Assembly (NCBI GenBank): GCA_937995875.1
Contig: CALKIW010000005.1
Span: 1-7,770, forward strand
DNA from: an uncultured Bacteroidales bacterium
GTDB lineage: Bacteria; Bacteroidota; Bacteroidia; Bacteroidales; Bacteroidaceae
Reading direction: 5' to 3'
DNA: 7,770 nucleotides
Within the stretch, counting starts at the first letter, position 1, and the number at the start of each line of letters is the position of its first letter. The notes beneath the pieces were generated by a model, which saw only the letters and a program-made list of their open reading frames with translations, was not told the DNA's origin and made no database searches. Position numbers and translations under genes: made by a program. Of the stretch, positions 1 through 5,428 are shown in pieces.

Positions 1-47
1 ATGCTAAAAAGATGAGTGGGAAGTAATAATAAAGAATATAGAAAAAT

Positions 48-99
48 GGAGAAGTGGCGCCAAAGGCACAGTTGGACTTTACAATCGACACGCTTCTCC
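48..99 (-). terminator. Possible rho-independent terminator after the lipid-kinase-like gene
   Basis: A 7-bp inverted repeat (GGAGAAG at 48-54, CTTCTCC at 93-99) lies about 50 bases downstream of the stop of the gene ending at 150. Read on the minus strand, the second arm is followed directly by ATTTTTCTATATTC, a T-rich tail as expected for intrinsic termination. The loop is long (38 bases) and includes the 8-bp palindrome TGGCGCCA at 55-62, so the real fold may differ. A second small hairpin (AGTCTG at 121-126, CAGACT at 135-140) sits nearer the stop but has no T-tract. I see no gene in 1-149. The call is an inference from position and shape. Confidence 0.35.
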
Positions 100-149
100 T
101 TTCCAAAGGGCAACAGGGATAGTCTGAGGAAATGCAGACTGCTGCGAGA

Positions 150-1085
150 TTAAGCCGGTATTAGGAAGTTGATGACCTCTTGTTCTACACTGATGGTGAA
201 TGATCCTATTGGCGTTCGCATCAGTCGGCCATCAATGCCAACAAGAGCATTCCCCGTCTTTTCAACTCTAACCTTTTTCGTCCGATAAGGGTGTACACTG
301 TGGTGATTGAGGATTTTTCCTCTCAGAAACAAATAAATGCCCTCGGCAACCTGGGCTATTTGTGAGTGATAAACCACAGAAACATCGAGCAGTCCATTAT
401 AGGGAACAGCGTTTGGTGTTTGTCCGTACCCAAGAGCGTTGCCGACACATATCGTCATAACCCGTCGATCGATGGTATCAGCGTTGATCTTGATTTTCAT
501 CTTGTAGTCCATACGCTGGAGGGTAAGCAAGATAAAGGAAAAGATAAATGAGAGTGTTCGACTGACGAGGAGGTGTCGTGTCTGGCGTCGGAGATTCATG
601 ATGGAAGCAATAAACCCCACATTGACACAGTTAAGGAAATATCGACGACAGGCTGCTCCTTCTTTGTTGGTGTAACGCATACAGCCTAAGTCTATCTTGC
701 GCACACGACGTTTCTTGAGCCATTTGATGGTTTGTGCGTAATTGTCTTCGTCAAATTCCCAGAAGTGAGCAAAGTCGTTCATGACACCGTTGGGGATAAT
801 TCCCAACACGATGTTGTCGCGAACATCCTTCTCTACCTGCATCAGGCAGTTCACTGTATCGTTGAGAGCCGAGTCGCCACCCACAATCACGATGGTGCGG
901 TAGCCGTTGTTGATAAACATTTTAACCAGTCGTTCTACGCTCCCTCGATTTTCACTTTGCACGTGATCATAGACGATGCCGTTTTTCTTGAGACATTGTT
1001 GTATCTTGTCCCATCTGCGCTTGGATGACCCAAGAAGGCCCGACTTAGGACAATAGATAATTCCCCAGCGATTTTCTTCCATCAT
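150..1085 (-). CDS. Diacylglycerol kinase catalytic-fold protein (YegS/DgkB-like lipid kinase family), with divergent motifs
   Basis: This 311-residue protein has the layout of the bacterial lipid kinase family related to DgkB and YegS, whose members phosphorylate diacylglycerol or similar lipids at the membrane with ATP. Visible landmarks are an N-terminal strand with a phosphate-contact region (IIYCPKSG, residues 9-16), the glycine-rich nucleotide loop VGGDSALND (68-76), PNGVMNDF (98-105), KIDLG (130-134), NVGFIA (155-160), PYNGLLDV (228-235) and GIDGR (283-287). Family consensus at three of these is GGDGT, GTGND and DGE, so here the key loop reads GDSA, the next GVMND, and the glutamate of DGE is arginine. 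Substrate and even activity are therefore uncertain. Length is normal for the family. The start ATG overlaps the miaA stop in an ATGA, which points to translational coupling in one transcript. An alternative start is the adjacent second ATG (M2). The fold is fairly secure; the exact function is not. Confidence 0.85.
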   Translation of the reverse strand: MMEENRWGIIYCPKSGLLGSSKRRWDKIQQCLKKNGIVYDHVQSENRGSVERLVKMFINNGYRTIVIVGGDSALNDTVNCLMQVEKDVRDNIVLGIIPNGVMNDFAHFWEFDEDNYAQTIKWLKKRRVRKIDLGCMRYTNKEGAACRRYFLNCVNVGFIASIMNLRRQTRHLLVSRTLSFIFSFILLTLQRMDYKMKIKINADTIDRRVMTICVGNALGYGQTPNAVPYNGLLDVSVVYHSQIAQVAEGIYLFLRGKILNHHSVHPYRTKKVRVEKTGNALVGIDGRLMRTPIGSFTISVEQEVINFLIPA

Positions 1086-2056
1086 ATCATTCGTTTTATT
1101 TCATTTATTTTCTGTATCATTGACAGTTTCGCATCCAGCCAATGAATAGTAGTGCCACGACGTTCCATTCCTCGAAACCAGGTCATTTGGCGCTTAGCAA
1201 ACTGATGAATGGCAATTTCCAGTTGGCGAAACATTTCTTCGTAAGACAGTTTGCCAATGACATATTCTGTGACGTATTTATATTCCAGCCCATAATATAT
1301 AAGATCTTCAGCAGGGATTCCTCTGTCGAGCAGACTGCGAATCTCATCAACCATATCACCTTCCAAACGCTGTTTCAGTCGTTTGGTAATCTTTTGACGA
1401 CGCTCTTCCCGGTCAATATTGATCCCCACAACTATGGAATGTATGGCCGGCAATTCCCGTTTTTCGGTTGCATGATCCAAATTATAGGTCTCTATTTCTA
1501 TGGCTCTGATGGCTCGTTGATGGGAGTCTATATCAGTGGTGTTGTGCATTTTAGAGCCGCTTTTCTGCTTCAGGTCCGTAAGAATCTGTGTGAGTTGTTC
1601 TATTGTTTTTCCCTGCATTTCTGCTCTCAATGCTGAGTTTTGTGGCACGGTAGATAGCGCATAACCTTTCAATACAGCCTCAATATACAATCCTGTTCCT
1701 CCGCAGAGAATGGGTTGTTTCCCTCTGGTTACAATGTCTTGGTAGGCTTTGTGGAAATCTTGCTGGTAGCGGTAAAGGTTATATTTGCTGCCCGGCTCTG
1801 CGATGTCAATGAGATGATAGGGTATTTGCTGCCCATTGATCACATAATCCTCCAGATCTTTCCCTGTGCCAATGTCCATGCCACGATACACTTGACGGCT
1901 GTCTGCACTGATGATTTCGGCATTCAGCTCTGCCGCCAGCTCTGCCGCCAGCTCTGTTTTTCCACAGGCTGTGGGACCGAGAATGGTGATCAGAGGGTAG
2001 GATGTAGTACCCATGTTGTTCCCAACATTTTCTTCAGAGGGGCGTTGCTTTACCAT
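1082..2056 (-). CDS. miaA: tRNA dimethylallyltransferase (MiaA, Bacteroidales second-type)
   Basis: MiaA transfers a dimethylallyl group from DMAPP to N6 of adenosine 37 in tRNAs that read codons starting with U, the first step towards ms2i6A, and acts in the cytosol. The sequence shows the P-loop GPTACGKT (27-34), the substrate/tRNA-contact stretch ADSRQVYRGMDIGTGKDL (51-68), CGGTGLYIEAVL, and the late GLEYKY segment. Length (324 residues) fits the family. DIGTGKDL, rather than the commoner DIGTAKP, marks a distinct subgroup; from memory, Bacteroides genomes carry two MiaA paralogues, and this looks like the DIGTGKDL one. The start at 2056 leaves a longer N-terminus than usual before the P-loop; the second ATG (2012-2014, residue 15) gives a more typical length. 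A promoter candidate ending at 2077 permits either. The downstream lipid-kinase-like gene overlaps its stop by 4 bases. Confidence 0.95.
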   Translation of the reverse strand: MVKQRPSEENVGNNMGTTSYPLITILGPTACGKTELAAELAAELNAEIISADSRQVYRGMDIGTGKDLEDYVINGQQIPYHLIDIAEPGSKYNLYRYQQDFHKAYQDIVTRGKQPILCGGTGLYIEAVLKGYALSTVPQNSALRAEMQGKTIEQLTQILTDLKQKSGSKMHNTTDIDSHQRAIRAIEIETYNLDHATEKRELPAIHSIVVGINIDREERRQKITKRLKQRLEGDMVDEIRSLLDRGIPAEDLIYYGLEYKYVTEYVIGKLSYEEMFRQLEIAIHQFAKRQMTWFRGMERRGTTIHWLDAKLSMIQKINEIKRMI

Positions 2057-2076
2057 GTTATTTATTGTTTACACGG

Positions 2077-2108
2077 CAAATATAGGGATATTTTATTAGA
2101 ATAACAAA
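2077..2108 (-). promoter_or_regulatory. Bacteroidota-type promoter for miaA
   Basis: On the minus strand, TTTG (plus-strand CAAA at 2105-2108) is followed after exactly 20 bases by TATATTTG (plus-strand 2077-2084), a perfect match to the Bacteroidota consensus TTTG / TAnnTTTG. Transcription would start near 2070, giving an untranslated leader of only about 14 bases before the ATG at 2056, or about 56 bases if the ATG at 2014 is used. The promoter would drive miaA and the coupled lipid-kinase-like gene. The rest of the 2057-2287 spacer holds the terminator of the neighbouring gene and no reading frame that I can support. Confidence 0.75.
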
Positions 2109-2210
2109 AAAGAAAATTGATAATCCAATTAAAATATTAACTTTCTGCTTGTCGGATTCTCTGCGTTTTGCAGATGCTTCTTCCGTTCTATGCTTATTAC
2201 CGGGAACATA

Positions 2211-2244
2211 TAAAAGCCGCCCGACACGTCTGCGTCGGGCGGCT
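2211..2244 (-). terminator. Rho-independent terminator of the glyceraldehyde-3-phosphate dehydrogenase gene
   Basis: A perfect 10-bp GC-rich stem (GCCGCCCGAC at 2216-2225 paired with GTCGGGCGGC at 2234-2243) encloses an 8-base loop. Flanking A/T bases could extend the stem. Read on the minus strand the hairpin is followed at once by TTTTATATG. It lies about 45 bases after the stop at 2288, on the strand of that gene, and separates it from the miaA promoter. This is the clearest terminator in the window. Confidence 0.9.
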
Positions 2245-2287
2245 ATATGTTGGAACTTTGTCCAATCAGATGTTTACTTCAGCAGTA

Positions 2288-3316
2288 TTAATTCAGTCCG
2301 GCAAGATACTTGATAGTACGAACCATCTGAGAAACATAAGAGTTCTCGTTGTCATACCAAGAAACAACCTGTACTTCATAGTGGTTGTCATCAAGCTTCA
2401 AAACCATAGTCTGAGTAGCGTCGAAGAGAGAACCGAACTTCATTCCGATAACATCAGAAGAAACAATCTCCTCTTCAGTATAGCCATAGCTTTCGTTAGC
2501 AGCAGCCTTCATTGCCTCGTTAACTTTCTCTACGGTTACGTCCTTACCCTCAACAACAGCATAGAGAAGCGTTGTAGAGCCTGTTGGAACAGGAACACGC
2601 TGGGCAGCACCGATCAATTTGCCGTTCAGTTCAGGAAGAACAAGGCCGATAGCCTTAGCAGCACCTGAAGAAGCAGGAGTAATATTGCAAGCACCTGCAC
2701 GTGAACGACGAAGGTTACCCTTGCGCTGAGGACCGTCGAGAATCATCTGGTCGCCGGTGTAAGCGTGAATGGTCTGCATGATACCGGTCTGGATTGGGAA
2801 TGCATTGTTCAAAGCTGCAGCCATAGGAGCCAGACAGTTTGTTGTGCAAGAAGCAGCTGATATTACAGTGTCCTCAGGAGTCAGCGACTTATGGTTCGTG
2901 TTGTAAACGATGGTGGGAAGGTCGTTGCCTGCAGGAGCAGAGATAACTACCTTCTTGGCACCAGCCTGAATGTGTGCGGAAGCCTTTTCTTTTGAAGTGT
3001 AGAAACCTGTGCACTCAAGTACCACGTCTACATTCAGCTCACCCCAGGGAAGCTCTGCTGCATTTGGTTTAGCATAGATGGTAATCTCCTTGCCGTCAAC
3101 GATGATAGAGTTGTCGGTTGCTTCTACCGTATGCTTGCCTTCGCCAAATTTACCTGCGAAACCACCCTGAGCAGTGTCATACTTAAGAAGGTGGGCGAGC
3201 ATTTTGGGGCTGGTCAAGTCGTTGATAGCAACAACCTCATAACCCTCAGCTTCAAACATCTGGCGGAATGCGAGACGGCCGATACGACCGAATCCGTTAA
3301 TAGCTACTTTTGTCAT
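2288..3316 (-). CDS. gapA: Type I glyceraldehyde-3-phosphate dehydrogenase (NAD-dependent)
   Basis: The enzyme converts glyceraldehyde 3-phosphate, NAD+ and phosphate to 1,3-bisphosphoglycerate in glycolysis and runs in reverse in gluconeogenesis; it is a cytosolic tetramer. Residues 1-13 hold the Rossmann motif INGFGRIGR, and Asp33 in AIND is the residue that binds the adenosine ribose and favours NAD over NADP. The catalytic loop SAASCTTNC places the nucleophile at Cys157, with the partner histidine at His184 (IHAYTGDQ). RAGACNITPASSGAAKA (206-222) and the C-terminal SWYDNENSY (319-327) are hallmark segments. At 342 residues it is full length, with no frameshift. It appears monocistronic: it has its own promoter candidate at 3393-3424 and a strong terminator at 2211-2244. 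The start is preceded by an A/T-rich leader without an obvious Shine-Dalgarno site, which is usual in Bacteroidota. Confidence 0.98.
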   Translation of the reverse strand: MTKVAINGFGRIGRLAFRQMFEAEGYEVVAINDLTSPKMLAHLLKYDTAQGGFAGKFGEGKHTVEATDNSIIVDGKEITIYAKPNAAELPWGELNVDVVLECTGFYTSKEKASAHIQAGAKKVVISAPAGNDLPTIVYNTNHKSLTPEDTVISAASCTTNCLAPMAAALNNAFPIQTGIMQTIHAYTGDQMILDGPQRKGNLRRSRAGACNITPASSGAAKAIGLVLPELNGKLIGAAQRVPVPTGSTTLLYAVVEGKDVTVEKVNEAMKAAANESYGYTEEEIVSSDVIGMKFGSLFDATQTMVLKLDDNHYEVQVVSWYDNENSYVSQMVRTIKYLAGLN

Positions 3317-3591
3317 TTTTACTTTTAAATTTATAAAGGTTTAAAAAAAATGTTTATCCTGTTACAAAGAAATATTTTCCCTCGTACTTTTGCAAAGTTA
3401 CAAATTATTTTCTAAATTTGCAGACGTGTGAAGTATTAAATATACTAAAAACGAGCAGATTATAGGCTCAGTTCCGAAAAATAATTCATAAAGGGTGTCG
3501 AGTGTAAACTCCGTATGCCAAAACAGTTATTTTTACTGCAGACAATACTATTTTTAATCATAGATAAAATTATTTTTAATCATAAACAAAC
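3317..3591. other. Divergent intergenic region between gapA and mscL
   Basis: This 275-bp spacer holds no reading frame that I can support. From left to right it contains the A/T-rich gapA leader, the gapA promoter candidate with an inverted repeat over its -7 box, a stretch without clear signals (about 3425-3527), and three tandem 21-22 bp repeats that end at the mscL start. No TAnnTTTG match with a well-spaced TTTG was found for mscL; its promoter is therefore not assigned. Confidence 0.7.
3393..3424 (-). promoter_or_regulatory. Bacteroidota-type promoter candidate for gapA
   Basis: On the minus strand, TAACTTTG (plus-strand 3393-3400) matches the -7 consensus TAnnTTTG. Twenty bases upstream stands TCTG (plus-strand 3421-3424), one mismatch from the -33 element TTTG. 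The resulting leader to the ATG at 3316 would be about 70 bases and very A/T-rich. The -7 box sits inside a 13-bp inverted repeat (ACTTT-TGC-AAAGT at 3386-3398), which could be an operator. Confidence 0.6.
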
Positions 3592-3592
3592 A
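3528..3592. repeat. Three tandem 21-22 bp repeats upstream of mscL
   Basis: Three units each begin with TATTTTTA, at 3528, 3549 and 3571. Units two and three share the 14-mer TATTTTTAATCATA (3549-3562 and 3571-3584) and are similar beyond it; unit one is more diverged after the first eight bases. Unit lengths are 21, 22 and 22 bases, about two helical turns, so all T-tracts face the same side of the helix. The third unit runs into the mscL ATG at 3592. A tandem operator, a curved-DNA element or a chance local duplication are all possible; TATTTTTA is also one base off the -7 consensus TAnnTTTG. Confidence 0.75.
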
Positions 3593-3975
3593 TGGGATTT
3601 ATTAAAGAATTTAGGGAATTTGCCATGAAGGGCAATGTTATGGACATGGCTGTCGGTGTAATTATCGGTGGAGCCTTTGGCAAAATTGTTTCCTCGCTGG
3701 TAGACAATATTCTTATGCCTGCCATTAGTATTTTCACGGTCGGACTGGATTTTTCAACTTTGTCAGTCAAGGTTAAAGATGCTACTATCAATTACGGGAT
3801 GTTTATTCAGAATGTTATAGACTTCCTGATCATAGCGTTCTGTATTTTCCTTATGATTAAGGGAATGAACAAACTTAACAAGAAGAAGGAAGAAGAACCA
3901 GCCCCTGCTGCTCCGGAGCCTTCTTCAGAAGAAAAGCTTCTGACAGAAATCAGAGACCTGATGAAGAATAAATAA
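3592..3975 (+). CDS. mscL: Large-conductance mechanosensitive channel MscL
   Basis: MscL is a homopentameric inner-membrane channel that opens under high membrane tension and releases solutes during hypo-osmotic shock. The 127-residue sequence begins with the amphipathic N-terminal helix (FIKEFREFAMKGN, 3-15), followed by the signature first transmembrane helix (VMDMAVGVIIGGAFGKIVSS, 16-35, continuing through LVDNILMP), a shorter periplasmic loop (about 46-68), and the second transmembrane helix (about 70-90). A lysine-rich cytoplasmic cluster (NKLNKKK), a proline/alanine linker (EEPAPAAPEP) and a short C-terminal helix (SSEEKLLTEIRDLMK) follow, as in the family. Length is close to that of E. 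coli MscL (136). It is transcribed away from gapA and towards fmt, as a single gene. The ATG follows an A-rich leader (CATAAACAAAC) and tandem repeats that may affect its regulation. Confidence 0.97.
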   Translation: MGFIKEFREFAMKGNVMDMAVGVIIGGAFGKIVSSLVDNILMPAISIFTVGLDFSTLSVKVKDATINYGMFIQNVIDFLIIAFCIFLMIKGMNKLNKKKEEEPAPAAPEPSSEEKLLTEIRDLMKNK

Positions 3976-3989
3976 TCTGTAAATAGAAT

Positions 3990-4021
3990 CCCCTCCCGGA
4001 ACATACAACGTTCGGGAGGGG
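3990..4021 (+). terminator. Hairpin downstream of mscL, probable terminator
   Basis: CCCCTCCCGGAAC (3990-4002) pairs with GTTCGGGAGGGG (4010-4021), leaving one unpaired G on the left arm and a 7-base loop. It starts 14 bases after the mscL stop. The stem is strong, but the sequence following it on the plus strand (ACTCCATATATAG) lacks a clean T-tract; the first run of six Ts is at 4051-4056. On the minus strand it could also stop transcripts coming from fmt. Termination is inferred from position and stem strength. Confidence 0.55.
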
Positions 4022-4305
4022 ACTCCATATATAGATAAGGTTAGGGCGAACTTTTTTCTCCTCATCATTTATATGCTTTTATATAGATCTCGCCAAAATC
4101 TGCTTTTTATTGGCGTAGGTGTTTTGTTGTCTATATAAATTCTCTCCTTACATGGTTTTGATACAACGTTAAAGCTTGCCGGCATGAGTATTTATAATGC
4201 CAAAGTAGATGTCGCTTTCAATGCTGCAAGTGTGAATACGGGTATAGAAAGCTGAGAAGATTAATTGCTCACGGCTGGTCAGTCAGTCGTTCAGTCGTCT
4301 TTTTC
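4022..4305. other. Convergent intergenic region between mscL and fmt, without a convincing gene
   Basis: This stretch between two converging genes contains a nested inverted repeat (4078-4139), a short open stretch on both strands around 4142-4255, and a run of overlapping CAGTC/AGTCGT motifs at 4280-4299 just after the fmt stop. On the plus strand an 23-residue frame from ATG 4184 ends at 4255, and the same frame is open back to 4139; the minus strand is also open across this part. Neither translation is recognisable, and neither has a good start context. It may be a decayed gene remnant or noncoding sequence. No clear terminator for fmt was found on the minus strand. Confidence 0.5.
4078..4139. 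repeat. Nested inverted repeat (two-tier stem-loop)
   Basis: An outer perfect 10-bp stem, TTTATATAGA (4078-4087) with TCTATATAAA (4130-4139), encloses an inner 6-bp stem, CGCCAA (4091-4096) with TTGGCG (4110-4115). They are separated by 3 bases on the left and 14 on the right; the inner loop is 13 bases and T-rich. It lies in the convergent spacer, more than 100 bases after mscL and about 170 after the fmt stop. It could be part of a small RNA, a processed 3' end, or the remains of a mobile element. No T-tract follows the outer stem, so a simple terminator is less likely. Confidence 0.5.
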
Positions 4306-5286
4306 TTATTCTACCATGCCCAGTTCTATATCTTTATTGCCATTGAGGAAGTCGGTCGATGTCATGCGTTTTCTGCCGGCCTGTTGCAAATCTTTGATTT
4401 CCAACCACTCATCTTGACAGGCAATGTACAGACTGTTTTTGGCAGTCAGGATTGTTCCCGGTATGTTTCCCTCACACGACTCGTGGGTTTTCTTGGTGTT
4501 ATACACTTTGAGTGTTGTGGGATTCTTGTCGTCAAAGTTGAGATTGGTCCATGCTACAGGATAGGGCGACAGGCCACGAATAAAGTCGTAGACATTCTTG
4601 GCGGACAGATTCCAGTTAATCCGACGTGTTTCTTTAAAGATTTTTGGGGCGGAGTGAAGTGTTGTGGCATCGGTTGCCAACTCTGCCTGGTCGGTAGACG
4701 GTATGTCTCCGTTGTTGGCGATAACCAAGTTGAGGGTTTCCACGGCAATGTCGGCTCCCAGATTCATGAGCCCGTCATACACATATTCCACATCAGCATC
4801 TTCGGGTATCGGAAAGCGTTTCTGAAGAATAATCCGTCCGGTATCAATGTTTTTGTCAAGAAAAAATGTGGTAACACCGGTTTCTGTTTCTCCGTTGATA
4901 ATGGCCCAGTTAATGGGCGCGGCTCCGCGATATTGGGGCAGTAGGGCTGCATGAACGTTGAACGTACCATAGCGTGGCATGGACCACACCACCTCTGGCA
5001 GCATGCGGAATGCCACAACCACTTGTATGTCGGCTCCGTATGCGGCCAACTGTTCTACGAAGACCGGGTCTTTCATTTTCACAGGTTGAAGCACGGGAAT
5101 GTTGTGTTGCAACGCATAGGTCTTTACGGCTGAGGGTTGCAGCACGTTGTGATGACGCCCTACGGGCTTGTCCGGTTGAGTAACCACTGCCACTACATTG
5201 TAGTTGTTCTCAATCAGTTTGCTGAGTGTTCCTACAGCAAATTCGGGAGTTCCCATGAATATGATTCGTAAATCTTTCTTGTCCAT
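4306..5286 (-). CDS. fmt: Methionyl-tRNA formyltransferase
   Basis: Fmt transfers a formyl group from 10-formyltetrahydrofolate to the amino group of methionyl-initiator tRNA, producing the start tRNA for bacterial translation. The N-terminal formyltransferase domain (about 1-210) opens with IIFMGTPEFAV (8-18). The catalytic segment is FNVHAALLPQYRGAAPINWA (109-128), with Asn110 and His112, followed by ETGVTTFFLDKNIDTG (135-150), where Asp148 completes the Asn-His-Asp set known in this family. The C-terminal tRNA-binding domain (about 215-326) includes INWNLSAKNVYDFIRGLSPYPVAWT. Length is 326 residues, normal for the family, with no frameshift. In many bacteria fmt is next to def; here no peptide deformylase gene lies beside it. 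It is separated from the upstream HAD gene by a 142-bp spacer with a long hairpin, so it is probably a separate transcript. Confidence 0.97.
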   Translation of the reverse strand: MDKKDLRIIFMGTPEFAVGTLSKLIENNYNVVAVVTQPDKPVGRHHNVLQPSAVKTYALQHNIPVLQPVKMKDPVFVEQLAAYGADIQVVVAFRMLPEVVWSMPRYGTFNVHAALLPQYRGAAPINWAIINGETETGVTTFFLDKNIDTGRIILQKRFPIPEDADVEYVYDGLMNLGADIAVETLNLVIANNGDIPSTDQAELATDATTLHSAPKIFKETRRINWNLSAKNVYDFIRGLSPYPVAWTNLNFDDKNPTTLKVYNTKKTHESCEGNIPGTILTAKNSLYIACQDEWLEIKDLQQAGRKRMTSTDFLNGNKDIELGMVE

Positions 5287-5298
5287 TTGCTATTGAGT

Positions 5299-5316
5299 TT
5301 TATAAGCCCTTATAAA
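5299..5316. promoter_or_regulatory. Palindrome just upstream of fmt, possible operator
   Basis: TTTATAAG (5299-5306) and CTTATAAA (5309-5316) form a perfect 8-bp inverted repeat around a 2-base centre, starting 13 bases before the fmt ATG. The centre is too short for a stable RNA loop, which favours a protein site on DNA over a terminator. No matching TTTG / TAnnTTTG promoter was seen in this spacer. The role is unproven, and A/T-rich palindromes of this size can arise by chance. Confidence 0.3.
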
Positions 5317-5320
5317 GCAA

Positions 5321-5362
5321 GTTGTTTTGCTTACCTTGACTTTGCAGCGTAAGCAAAACAAC
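5321..5362 (-). terminator. Long hairpin between the HAD gene and fmt, probable terminator
   Basis: A perfect 14-bp stem pairs GTTGTTTTGCTTAC (5321-5334) with GTAAGCAAAACAAC (5349-5362) around a 14-base loop. Two more A/T pairs could form past a one-base bulge. It lies 66 bases downstream of the HAD gene stop. On the minus strand it is followed by TTGCTTTATAAG, a moderately T-rich tail. It probably ends the kinase-HAD transcript before fmt. On the plus strand it would be followed by a better T-rich run (5364-5393), but no plus-strand gene lies upstream. Confidence 0.55.
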
Positions 5363-5428
5363 CTTAGTTTATCTTATCTTTTTGTCGAGACCAGACAGTA
5401 GTCGTATTCGTTGTCAAATCCTATCGTT

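Noticed and set aside
109..147. Sequence with GAGGAAA near 126-132, resembling the conserved core of RNase P RNA
   Set aside because: The following bases do not match the expected core (GAGGAAAGTCCGG-like), and no matching 3' core segment was seen nearby, so the resemblance is too short.
1926..1956. 12-bp tandem repeat (AGCTCTGCCGCC twice plus a partial unit) inside miaA, coding for AAEL repeats
   Set aside because: The distance from the P-loop lysine to the next conserved segment (AEIISADSRQVY) appears normal for the family, so this is not an insertion, just an alanine-rich helix with repetitive codons.
2168..2668. 166-residue plus-strand frame over the gapA 3' end and its terminator
   Set aside because: It runs through the terminator hairpin and the antisense of conserved gapA sequence; no motif or start context supports it.
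4280..4299. Overlapping CAGTC/AGTCGT repeats after the fmt stop, considered as a terminator or attachment site
   Set aside because: The units are direct and too short, no stem forms, and no integrase or duplicated copy is seen in the window.
4384..4944. 186-residue plus-strand frame across fmt
   Set aside because: It is antisense to fmt, whose catalytic and tRNA-binding segments are intact; the translation shows no family motifs.
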